From positions 1 through 7,448 of the forward strand of contig JAKLHG010000182.1 of assembly GCA_022710255.1 (NCBI GenBank): a DNA stretch of 7,448 bases, in the 5' to 3' direction. The position numbers were made by a program, and so were the translations under genes. The notes under the pieces are model-generated. The model was given only the letters and a program-made list of their open reading frames with translations. It searched no databases and was not told where the DNA came from. This document shows, one piece after another, positions 1-5,903 of the stretch. Source of the stretch: Candidatus Hydrogenedentota bacterium (GTDB lineage Bacteria; Hydrogenedentota; Hydrogenedentia; Hydrogenedentales; CAITNO01). Numbering within the stretch: position 1 is the first letter of the stretch; every line of letters begins with the position of its first letter.

Positions 1-787
1 TCTCCGGGTTGCCTATGGTCTGATTACCTTCGGCCCCGTTCAGAAATATCGGTACACATTCGGGCCCCATCAGTGCTTCCATCTCGAGGTAGTAATAGCC
101 GGGATAGTCCGCCGAAAACAGGAATGTATCCGGCTCGTCGATGGATGTCGGGTGCCCCGTGAAATGCGTCATGGTACTAATGGGATTGCCGTCCGCATCC
201 TCCACAAGAATGACGCCCACCTGCTCCTCGATGGGACCATCCTTATATCGCCTGTTCGCGGAAAGGCCTTGATGGGAACCAACGGCATACCCCAACGCCG
301 CGCGCCGCCGCTTTTCATATGCACCTTGCATTGAGGACACGATGCCGGCAGCCGTTTTCTCAAGTACATCCGGCATAAAACGACCCGTGACAAAACGCAT
401 GATGATATGCCGTGACAAACCACCCTGGCCGTTATGCGTATGGGTCGCGTTCAATAGAATGTTTTCCCTGGGCACTATGGGCGGTGCCAGTTCCAGGACG
501 CGGGCGCGAAGTTCAGGGTTGATGGCGACAAGGTCGACACTTACCCAGAAAAGGCGTGTCTGACCGTCATCCAGGTACAGCGCCCGCGACCAAATCGGGT
601 CATGGACCCCTGTCGAATCGCGTCCCATCCGGGCGCCGTAACCGCTTAAGGGTGTGCCGACAGGCGCAGTGATGTCGGTCTTGGCGGCGCCCGCCTCCAA
701 AGCGGATGCGTGGTTTTGCCCCGCCAGCAGGCCGGCCAGAACGAAAAGCCATAGCGGGAAATGGCGGAATGCCTTTTCCCATTTCAT
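1..787 (-). CDS. Neutral/alkaline ceramidase-like secreted hydrolase (N-terminal part, runs off left edge)
   Basis: An open frame read from ATG at 787 to the window edge gives 262 residues with no stop; it is partial at its C-terminus. Residues 1-30 look like a signal peptide (basic start, hydrophobic FPLWLFVLAGLLAG, then ASA), so export is predicted. The mature part carries family landmarks of neutral/alkaline non-lysosomal ceramidases: KTDITAPVG (36-44), NATHTHNG (113-120, His of the zinc site), an NRR segment (178-180), HFTGHPT (208-214, further His) and SADYPGY (225-231). Known members hydrolyse the amide bond of ceramide using a zinc ion. The stretch NGAEGNQTIGN (250-260) lies where characterised enzymes have a GNxSPN-like nucleophile motif, and the expected Ser-Pro is absent, so the substrate is uncertain. 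It lies 74 bases downstream of the fusion gene on the same strand and may be co-transcribed. The Shine-Dalgarno sequence is weak (GGGAA directly before the ATG). Confidence 0.85.
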   Translation of the reverse strand, partial: MKWEKAFRHFPLWLFVLAGLLAGQNHASALEAGAAKTDITAPVGTPLSGYGARMGRDSTGVHDPIWSRALYLDDGQTRLFWVSVDLVAINPELRARVLELAPPIVPRENILLNATHTHNGQGGLSRHIIMRFVTGRFMPDVLEKTAAGIVSSMQGAYEKRRRAALGYAVGSHQGLSANRRYKDGPIEEQVGVILVEDADGNPISTMTHFTGHPTSIDEPDTFLFSADYPGYYYLEMEALMGPECVPIFLNGAEGNQTIGNPE

Positions 788-861
788 TTCCCGGTATTTG
801 TGTAAAGTTAACCTGTTATGCAAAAGTTCTCACTCCTGTCCCGGCGTCAACCGTGAGGCGT

Positions 862-3057
862 TTATCTTGCTTTCCTGCGATACGACAACACTTTTTTTAA
901 GGCTGACACGACTTCATGAATATGACGGTCGCTGAGTTGCGGATACAACGGTAGCGAAATGATCCTGTTTGAAATATCCGTGGCTACCGGATAATCCTCC
1001 GGGCGCATTCCCAGGGTATTCGCATAGTACTGATGCAAATGCAACCCGTAGAAGTTGATGCCGGTCCCGATGTTTTCCCGTCTTAAATCATGGACAATCT
1101 CATTTCGGGAACAGGATAGTTTGTTTAGATTCAACCGTATTATGAACAGATGCCACGCGTGTTCGACATCGCCGGATACGGAAGGTACTTCCAGTTCCTC
1201 CATGTCCGCCAACACACTAAGGTACATTTCCGCAATGCGCCGCCGGGACGCCCTGAATGCTTCGAACTTTTTCAGTTGTTCTATGCCCATGGCGGCATTG
1301 ACATTGCCCAGCGTATACTTATAGCCTGGCCATACGACCTCGGCAGGGGTGGACACGGCGCTGCGGCCGTAACGGTCCCAAGCCGTCGAAGCCATACCGT
1401 TGGACGCGAGCAGGCGCAGTCGCGATGCACGCGTTTCGCTATTGACGGTAATCATGCCGCCTTCCATGGTTGTAATGTTTTTTATTGCGTAAAAACTGAA
1501 ACAGCAGGGGCCCTCCATGCCTATTGGGCATCCCTTATAGCGGGCACCCAGCGCATGTGCGGCATCTTCAATTACAGGAATGCGGCGTTTGGCGGCGATG
1601 GCGCGGATGGCGTCCATCGCACAGGGATGACCCGCTATATGAACGGGAATAATAGCCTTGGTACGTTCCGTCAAGGCCGCCTCAAGGCAGGCGGGATTCA
1701 TGTTCAAGGTAACCGGGTCCACGTCTGTGAACCGCAGCGTCGCACCCATGTTTATAATCGTATTGGCTGTGGATGCCCACGTGATGGGAGAGGTAATGAC
1801 CTCGTCCCCCGGGCCAATGCCCAATTCCGCAAGACACAAATGCAGCGCCGCCGTGCAGGAAGATACCGCCACGGCATGGGATGCGTTCACCGCACCGGCA
1901 AACATGTCTTCAAAGGTCTTTACCTGCGGCCCGGAGGTCAGCCAGCCGGAGCGCAAGGCCCGTATCACCGCCTGCTCTTCCTCCGGACCCAGGCCGGGCC
2001 TGCACAACGGAATAAAGCGCGCCGCCACCGGTTCACCGCCCGCATCCACCGGCAAGGCCCGCAATTGCTTCATCCGGTCCACATTAAAAAAATGTTCGGC
2101 GAAGGGGTTTATTTCCGGATTGGTGAGAAATCGCCGTACCTCCCCGATGCCGTCCTTCAACTCATAGGCGCAGGCGAAATTCAGTTTCTTTTCCACCTTC
2201 GTGAAACGGACCCGGTAATTTCGCAGGTCATCGTCATCCTTGGCAACCTCCACAGAGGTCCCGCCCAGAGCCTCCGCAACAATATGGGCCAGGTCGTGAA
2301 CCTTAACCGTTTGCGTGTCCGAGCCGATATTGAAAGTCTGTCCGGCAACCGTGCTGTCCGGCGACTCCGTCAACAGCAGCAACGCCCTTGCCGCGTCATG
2401 AACATGAATGAAGGGGCGCCATTGATTGCCGCCGCCGCGGACCAGAATACGTCCCTGGCGCATGGCTGTCGCCACCATGTGGTTCACGGCAAGGTCGAAC
2501 CGCATGCGCCGGGAGTAGCCGAAAAGCGTGCCCATCCTGGCAATAACCGGGGAAAATGCGGAGGAAGCCATGGATAAAAGCGCTGTCTCCGCCTCCAGTT
2601 TGCTCTTCGAAAAGACGGAAACCGGGTTAGACGGGCTTTCCTCGTCCAGGGTTTCGAATACGCCATGCCCGTAGACGGCGCAGGTGGAAGCGAAAACAAA
2701 GCGTTTTACTCCCGCTTGAATCGCCTGACGGGCCAGTTCGCGGGTACATTCCACATTGACGTCATGCGCCATTTCCGGGTCGAGGTCGCAGGTTGGGTCG
2801 CTTGAAAGCCCCGCAAGATGAATGATGGTGTCCACGCCCTCGAAGAGCTTCGGATATTCCTGCAGGCGCCGTATGTCCCCCCGAACCAGTTCAAGATTAC
2901 CCGACGTCGAAAGTTCAGGGAAAAGCGCTTCCGGATGCACCGACGGGGGCAAAAAACAAAAACGATCCAGAATACGAACATGATGCCCGCGGTCCATGGC
3001 TACGGGCACAACCCACCCTCCAAGATAGCCACCGCCGCCGGTGAGTAGTATTCGCAT
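862..3057 (-). CDS. Fused NAD-dependent epimerase/dehydratase (SDR) and DegT/DnrJ/EryC1/StrS aminotransferase
   Basis: This is one uninterrupted frame of 731 residues. Residues 1-313 are an extended SDR domain: TGGGGYLG NAD-binding loop (6-13), acidic residue ending beta-2 (D31), HLAG (80-83), ASTCAVYG with the catalytic Ser/Thr (about 123-130), and FSKSK (149-153) in place of YxxxK. After a linker of about 35 residues, 348-731 form a fold-type I PLP aminotransferase of the DegT family: VIEDAAHALGA with the PLP-nitrogen Asp (D498), and YAIKNITTMEGGM with the Schiff-base lysine K526. Such pairs make amino sugars: the SDR produces or rearranges a keto-sugar nucleotide and the transaminase aminates it, usually for surface polysaccharide or glycan synthesis in the cytoplasm. 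The start at 3057 puts the Rossmann beta-strand at the N-terminus and has GGGAG 12 bases upstream. An in-frame ATG at 3111 would add 18 polar residues and has no Shine-Dalgarno sequence. The exact sugar is unknown. Confidence 0.9.
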   Translation of the reverse strand: MRILLTGGGGYLGGWVVPVAMDRGHHVRILDRFCFLPPSVHPEALFPELSTSGNLELVRGDIRRLQEYPKLFEGVDTIIHLAGLSSDPTCDLDPEMAHDVNVECTRELARQAIQAGVKRFVFASTCAVYGHGVFETLDEESPSNPVSVFSKSKLEAETALLSMASSAFSPVIARMGTLFGYSRRMRFDLAVNHMVATAMRQGRILVRGGGNQWRPFIHVHDAARALLLLTESPDSTVAGQTFNIGSDTQTVKVHDLAHIVAEALGGTSVEVAKDDDDLRNYRVRFTKVEKKLNFACAYELKDGIGEVRRFLTNPEINPFAEHFFNVDRMKQLRALPVDAGGEPVAARFIPLCRPGLGPEEEQAVIRALRSGWLTSGPQVKTFEDMFAGAVNASHAVAVSSCTAALHLCLAELGIGPGDEVITSPITWASTANTIINMGATLRFTDVDPVTLNMNPACLEAALTERTKAIIPVHIAGHPCAMDAIRAIAAKRRIPVIEDAAHALGARYKGCPIGMEGPCCFSFYAIKNITTMEGGMITVNSETRASRLRLLASNGMASTAWDRYGRSAVSTPAEVVWPGYKYTLGNVNAAMGIEQLKKFEAFRASRRRIAEMYLSVLADMEELEVPSVSGDVEHAWHLFIIRLNLNKLSCSRNEIVHDLRRENIGTGINFYGLHLHQYYANTLGMRPEDYPVATDISNRIISLPLYPQLSDRHIHEVVSALKKVLSYRRKAR

Positions 3058-3283
3058 GGTCCGGTTACGCTCCCGATTCGCATCGCCGTAAGGCTTGCGC
3101 AAATGGTTCATCGCAAGGAGATTGCCTGCTTAATCGCACCCGGTTTTTTGTGCCTGGGTACCCATGAGGGAAACAGAGCATTTCCCGCCTGTTCGCTATG
3201 CTTTTAGACTTCCTTGCCAGGTCTGTTGATAGGTTTCAAGTATCAGTCTCGATAGCCCGCTGCTGCACACAAACAGAATATCC

Positions 3284-3302
3284 CCGCCCTGAAAGGGGGC
3301 GG
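3284..3302. repeat. GC-rich inverted repeat in the leader of the leftward unit
   Basis: CCGCCC at 3284-3289 pairs with GGGCGG at 3297-3302 across a 7-base loop. It can form a stable hairpin in a transcript from either strand. No T-run follows on either strand, so it is not a standard intrinsic terminator. If the leftward promoter is real, this stem sits about 30-50 bases into the leader of the SDR-aminotransferase mRNA. Its function is unknown. Confidence 0.4.
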
Positions 3303-3340
3303 ATGCCTGCGACTCCAATACAATTCAAAATGCCACGGGC

Positions 3341-3349
3341 ATTATAACA
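3341..3349 (-). promoter_or_regulatory. Candidate extended -10 promoter for the leftward unit
   Basis: Read on the minus strand the sequence is TGTTATAAT, a perfect TATAAT (3341-3346) preceded by TGn, which fits an extended -10 element. No good TTGACA-like box lies 16-18 bases upstream, but extended -10 promoters do not need a strong one. The transcription start would fall near 3334, leaving a leader of about 275 bases before the ATG at 3057. CACGG and CCGTG arms flank the element. Confidence 0.45.
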
Positions 3350-3371
3350 TTTGAGCCGTGATTAAGGATAA

Positions 3372-3384
3372 TCAGGTTTCCTGA
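3372..3384. promoter_or_regulatory. Inverted repeat TCAGG-TTT-CCTGA between the divergent promoters
   Basis: A perfect 5-bp inverted repeat with a 3-base spacer lies upstream of the rightward -35 box and upstream of the leftward -10. ATCAGGT, which includes its left arm, recurs at 3438-3444 at the predicted rightward start site. The position suits a binding site for a regulator of either or both units. No bound protein can be named from the sequence. Confidence 0.3.
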
Positions 3385-3404
3385 AGTTTTCCCGCTTGAA
3401 AGGG

Positions 3405-3433
3405 TTGATTTTTCATGCGGTTCGGTATATAAT
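3405..3433 (+). promoter_or_regulatory. Sigma-70-type promoter of the rrf2-sulfate operon
   Basis: A TTGATT -35 box at 3405-3410 and a perfect TATAAT -10 box at 3428-3433 are separated by exactly 17 bases. The predicted transcription start is near 3440, giving a 5' leader of about 39 bases to the regulator's ATG at 3479. This is the only strong rightward promoter seen upstream of the operon, and the gaps between the later genes are too small for obvious secondary promoters. Confidence 0.75.
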
Positions 3434-3447
3434 ACTTATCAGGTCAT

Positions 3448-3459
3448 GTTTAATTAAAC
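3448..3459. promoter_or_regulatory. Perfect 12-bp palindrome GTTTAATTAAAC, candidate autoregulatory operator
   Basis: The palindrome is perfect over 12 bases and starts about 8 bases after the predicted transcription start, between promoter and regulator gene. A dimeric repressor bound here would block the promoter. Rrf2 proteins are dimeric winged-helix regulators that commonly bind AT-rich palindromes in their own promoters, so the Rrf2 protein encoded next is the natural candidate. Binding is inferred, not shown. Confidence 0.45.
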
Positions 3460-3478
3460 CAACTTAGGATATACGACT

Positions 3479-3943
3479 ATGCGGGTTTCCAAAAAATCCG
3501 ACTACGCCCTACGGACACTGACCTATTTGGCCGTCCAAGAAACGCCCGGGCCTTTCTCAATCCGGTTTCTGGCCAAGGCCAATGATATTCCCTATCGTTT
3601 CCTGCAGCAAATCGTTCTCGACCTAAAGGCAAACGGTTGGGTCAGTACCCTGCCCGGACGGGAGGGAGGCATTATGCTTGCCAAATCTGCCCGGGAGATT
3701 ACGGTGGGGGAAGTGGTACGTTTCTTCGATGGGGTGCTGGCGCCTATCGGATGTGTTTCCGTGAACCATCCCACTCCTTGCAGCCAGGAAACTGTCTGCC
3801 GTTTTCGCGGCCTGTTGCTGGACATCAGAAACACGACTGCCGCTTTAATGGACCGCACCACGCTGGCTGACCTGAAGCCTGTAACTTCCGGAGCTCTGCG
3901 GGAAACCGCGGAACGCGGGTTCGGGGATGATGGCAGGATTTAA
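3479..3943 (+). CDS. Rrf2-family transcriptional regulator with three cysteines
   Basis: The 154-residue protein matches the usual size and layout of Rrf2/IscR/NsrR/CymR regulators. It starts with KSDYALRTLTYLA (6-18), followed by a winged helix with IPYRFLQQIVLDLK (37-50) as recognition region and the wing GREGGIMLAK (60-69). Cysteines at 92, 101 and 107 sit in the region where IscR and NsrR bind an Fe-S cluster. The spacing here is C-X8-C-X5-C rather than the C-X5-C-X5-C of IscR, so cluster or redox sensing is likely but unproven. AGGA at 3466-3469 supports the start. It is the first gene of the sulfate operon, 14 bases ahead of sbp, so it probably controls sulfate uptake and its own synthesis, comparable in role (not necessarily in mechanism) to CymR control of sulfur metabolism in Firmicutes. 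IscR or NsrR identity cannot be claimed. Confidence 0.9.
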   Translation: MRVSKKSDYALRTLTYLAVQETPGPFSIRFLAKANDIPYRFLQQIVLDLKANGWVSTLPGREGGIMLAKSAREITVGEVVRFFDGVLAPIGCVSVNHPTPCSQETVCRFRGLLLDIRNTTAALMDRTTLADLKPVTSGALRETAERGFGDDGRI

Positions 3944-3957
3944 CAGGAAAATGCGTT

Positions 3958-5034
3958 ATGAAAAGATCGTATGTGGTATTGTGCAGGTGTGCAGCCCTGT
4001 TGATTTGCCTGGGCATCTGTTGCGGTTGCGGCAGCCCCGCCCGGCAGGTGGAACTGTTGAACGTGTCCTATGATCCCACCCGTGAGTTTTACCAGCAATA
4101 CAACGCCTGGTTTACCAGGACTTGGGAAGAGGAGAAGGACAGCCGTGTCCTGATACGCCAGTCCCACGGAGGATCCGGTAAGCAGGCCCGCTCCGTAATC
4201 GACGGATTGGAGGCCCATGTGGTCACGCTGGCGCTTGCCTATGATATTGACGGCATCGCGGAACACACCGGGCTGATATCCCCGGCGTGGCAAACCCGGC
4301 TTCCCCACAACAGCGCGCCCTATACTTCAACGATTGTGTTTCTGGTGCGCAAAGGGAATCCCAAACAAATCCGGGATTGGGAGGACCTGGTGCGCCCGGA
4401 CGTGGAAGTGATTACCCCGAACCCTGCTACCTCTGGAGGGGCCCGGTGGAATTACCTTGCCGCCTGGGGGTACGCACTTCTAAAGGAACTCGGTACGTTG
4501 TCGCCGCCTCCCGGCGACGCCGACAGCGCAGTACGGGATGCTGCAGAAGAAAAGGCCCGGGATTTTGTGAGCCGCCTCTATAAAAATGTGTCTGTGCTGG
4601 ATTCAGGTGCCCGTGCGTCCACAACCACGTTTATCCAGAGAGGCATAGGTGACGTCCTGTTAACCTGGGAAAACGAGGCCTTTCTGGCTGTGGAAGTCAT
4701 GGCCCAATCCGGCGTGGAGATTGTGGTTCCTTCGGTAAGCATTCTTACCGAGCCCACGGTTGCCTGGGTGGACGGCGTCGTTGAGAAACGGGGTACCCTT
4801 AGCGAAGCCCGGGCGTACCTGGAGTACTTGTATCGGCCTGAAGCCCAGCGTTTGATCGCCAGGCATTATTTCCGGCCATGTACACCTGAATATGCGGACC
4901 CACAGGATATGCAGCGCTTTGCGGCTTTACGACTCTTCACCATCGAGGAAGCCTTTGGCAGTTGGCGGGCCGCCCACGAAAAACATTTTGCGCAAGACGG
5001 TGTTTTTGAAACCTTGTTCAAGGGAGCTTCCTGA
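3958..5034 (+). CDS. sbp: Sulfate ABC transporter substrate-binding protein
   Basis: The 358-residue periplasmic binding protein is closely similar throughout to Sbp. It has LLNVSYDPTRE (33-43), SHGGSGKQARSVIDGLEA (69-86), VTLALAYDID (89-98), NSAPYTSTIVFLVRKGNPKQ (118-137), NPATSGGARWNYLAAWGYAL (155-174) and DVLLTWENEA (232-241). The Ser, Gly-Gly and Trp residues that hold sulfate in the known Sbp structure are all in these blocks. VSYDPTRE and SHGGSGK favour Sbp over the thiosulfate-binding CysP, which has SYDVSRE and SHAGSSK. The N-terminus is hydrophobic and ends in ICCGCGS. It may be a lipoprotein signal with Cys24 as the modified residue, though Cys at -3 is atypical. A Pro/Asp/Ala-rich insertion at about 180-198 makes it longer than E. 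coli Sbp. The Shine-Dalgarno AGGA is at 3945-3948. It delivers sulfate to the CysT/CysW permease. Confidence 0.95.
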   Translation: MKRSYVVLCRCAALLICLGICCGCGSPARQVELLNVSYDPTREFYQQYNAWFTRTWEEEKDSRVLIRQSHGGSGKQARSVIDGLEAHVVTLALAYDIDGIAEHTGLISPAWQTRLPHNSAPYTSTIVFLVRKGNPKQIRDWEDLVRPDVEVITPNPATSGGARWNYLAAWGYALLKELGTLSPPPGDADSAVRDAAEEKARDFVSRLYKNVSVLDSGARASTTTFIQRGIGDVLLTWENEAFLAVEVMAQSGVEIVVPSVSILTEPTVAWVDGVVEKRGTLSEARAYLEYLYRPEAQRLIARHYFRPCTPEYADPQDMQRFAALRLFTIEEAFGSWRAAHEKHFAQDGVFETLFKGAS

Positions 5035-5057
5035 CCTGCGATTACAAGGAAACTGAA

Positions 5058-5897
5058 ATGCGATTGCAGTACCGACAACGCCATTTCATGCCCGGATTCG
5101 GGATTTCCCTGGGATATACGGTGTTCTACCTGAGTCTACTGGTTTTGATCCCCATGAGCGTTCTGGGATTGAAAGCCTTTTCTCTTGACGGACAAGTATA
5201 TCTGGATATCCTGCGGGATCCCCGTACGCTGGCGGCATTCAAACTTACCTTTGGCGCGGCCTTTGCCGGGGCGGGCATTAATTTGGTCTTCGGTTTTATC
5301 GTGGCCTGGACCCTGGTCCGCCATCCCTTTCCGGGGCGCCGCATGGTGGACGCCCTTGTGGACCTGCCCTTCGCGCTGCCCACGGCCGTGTCAGGAATCG
5401 CCCTTACCACGCTTTTTGCGCGCACGGGCCTTATCGGGCGGATGTTGGAACCGCTGGGCATTCAAATTGCCTTTGCCCCCGCCGGCGTTATCGTGGCGTT
5501 AACCTTTATCGGCCTTCCCTTTATCGTTCGCACCCTTCAGCCTGCTCTAGAAGATCTTGACCCCGAGTATGAAGAGGCGGCTCTGAGCCTGGGAGCGTCC
5601 CGGCTTCGCACCTTTCTGACCGTGATTTTTCCTTCGCTGCGTCCCGCGCTGCTCAGCGGATTCGCGTTGGCCTTGGCGCGGGCGCTGGGCGAGTACGGGT
5701 CCGTCGTGTTTATCTCCGGAAATATGCCCATGCGTACTGAAATCGTCTCCCTCCTTATCATGGGCAAACTGGAGCAGTTTGATTACGACGGGGCGACCGC
5801 GCTGGCGGTAATGACCCTTCTCTTGTCGTTTATGATTCTATTGTTCTTGAATCTGCTTCAATGGCGACTCGGACGCAGAACACAGCAGGGGGGATAA
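5058..5897 (+). CDS. cysT: Sulfate ABC transporter permease CysT (CysU)
   Basis: At 279 residues it is about the length of E. coli CysU (277). About six hydrophobic membrane segments are visible (roughly 18-38, 62-85, 100-120, 137-157, 196-218, 247-268). The cytoplasmic coupling motif that docks on the ATPase is YEEAALSLGASRLRTF (171-186; E173, A174, A175, G179). VDLPFALPTAVSGIALTTLF (101-120) and ALGEYGSVVFISGNMPMRTE (209-228) are typical of CysT. With CysW it forms the heterodimeric inner-membrane channel for sulfate (and often thiosulfate). AAGGA at 5046-5050, 7 bases before the ATG, is a strong ribosome site. It follows sbp by 23 bases and precedes cysW by 6. Confidence 0.95.
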   Translation: MRLQYRQRHFMPGFGISLGYTVFYLSLLVLIPMSVLGLKAFSLDGQVYLDILRDPRTLAAFKLTFGAAFAGAGINLVFGFIVAWTLVRHPFPGRRMVDALVDLPFALPTAVSGIALTTLFARTGLIGRMLEPLGIQIAFAPAGVIVALTFIGLPFIVRTLQPALEDLDPEYEEAALSLGASRLRTFLTVIFPSLRPALLSGFALALARALGEYGSVVFISGNMPMRTEIVSLLIMGKLEQFDYDGATALAVMTLLLSFMILLFLNLLQWRLGRRTQQGG

Positions 5898-5903
5898 GAG
5901 TCC

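Larger units (their letters stand above)
3058..3478. other. Divergent intergenic regulatory region without a visible gene
   Basis: About 420 bases separate the two divergent units. I see no convincing coding frame, tRNA or CRISPR-like repeat. It holds the promoter elements and inverted repeats listed separately. Minor further elements are a perfect 10-bp palindrome TGGGTACCCA at 3155-3164, an inverted repeat TGATA/TATCA at 3227-3245 with a 9-base loop, and two copies of TTTCCCGC (3181-3187 with its flanking T, and 3388-3395). A T-run (3144-3149) is not preceded by a clear stem, so I do not call a terminator. I could not match the leftward leader to a known riboswitch by eye. Confidence 0.7.

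Noticed and set aside
788..861. Terminator or promoter between the fusion gene and the ceramidase-like gene
   Set aside because: No clear stem plus T-run and no convincing -35/-10 pair was found in these 74 bases, so co-transcription is the simpler reading.
1150..2577. A 475-codon plus-strand open frame antisense to the fusion gene
   Set aside because: It is rich in His, Arg and Gly with no recognisable domain, as expected for the mirror of a GC-rich gene. The minus-strand frame has intact NAD and PLP motifs and accounts for the whole stretch.
3058..3111. Extending the fusion protein to the ATG at 3111
   Set aside because: The extra 18 residues are polar and precede the Rossmann strand, and the bases before that ATG read CTCCTT rather than a purine-rich ribosome site. 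The start at 3057 has GGGAG upstream. The longer form is not excluded.
3121..3165. Possible intrinsic terminator using the T-run at 3144-3149
   Set aside because: There is no GC-rich stem immediately before the T-run. The nearby palindrome at 3155-3164 lies after it.
3058..3478. CRISPR array, tRNA or mobile-element end in the intergenic region
   Set aside because: There are no regularly spaced repeats, no cloverleaf sequence and no transposase fragment; only short inverted repeats of the operator type were seen.
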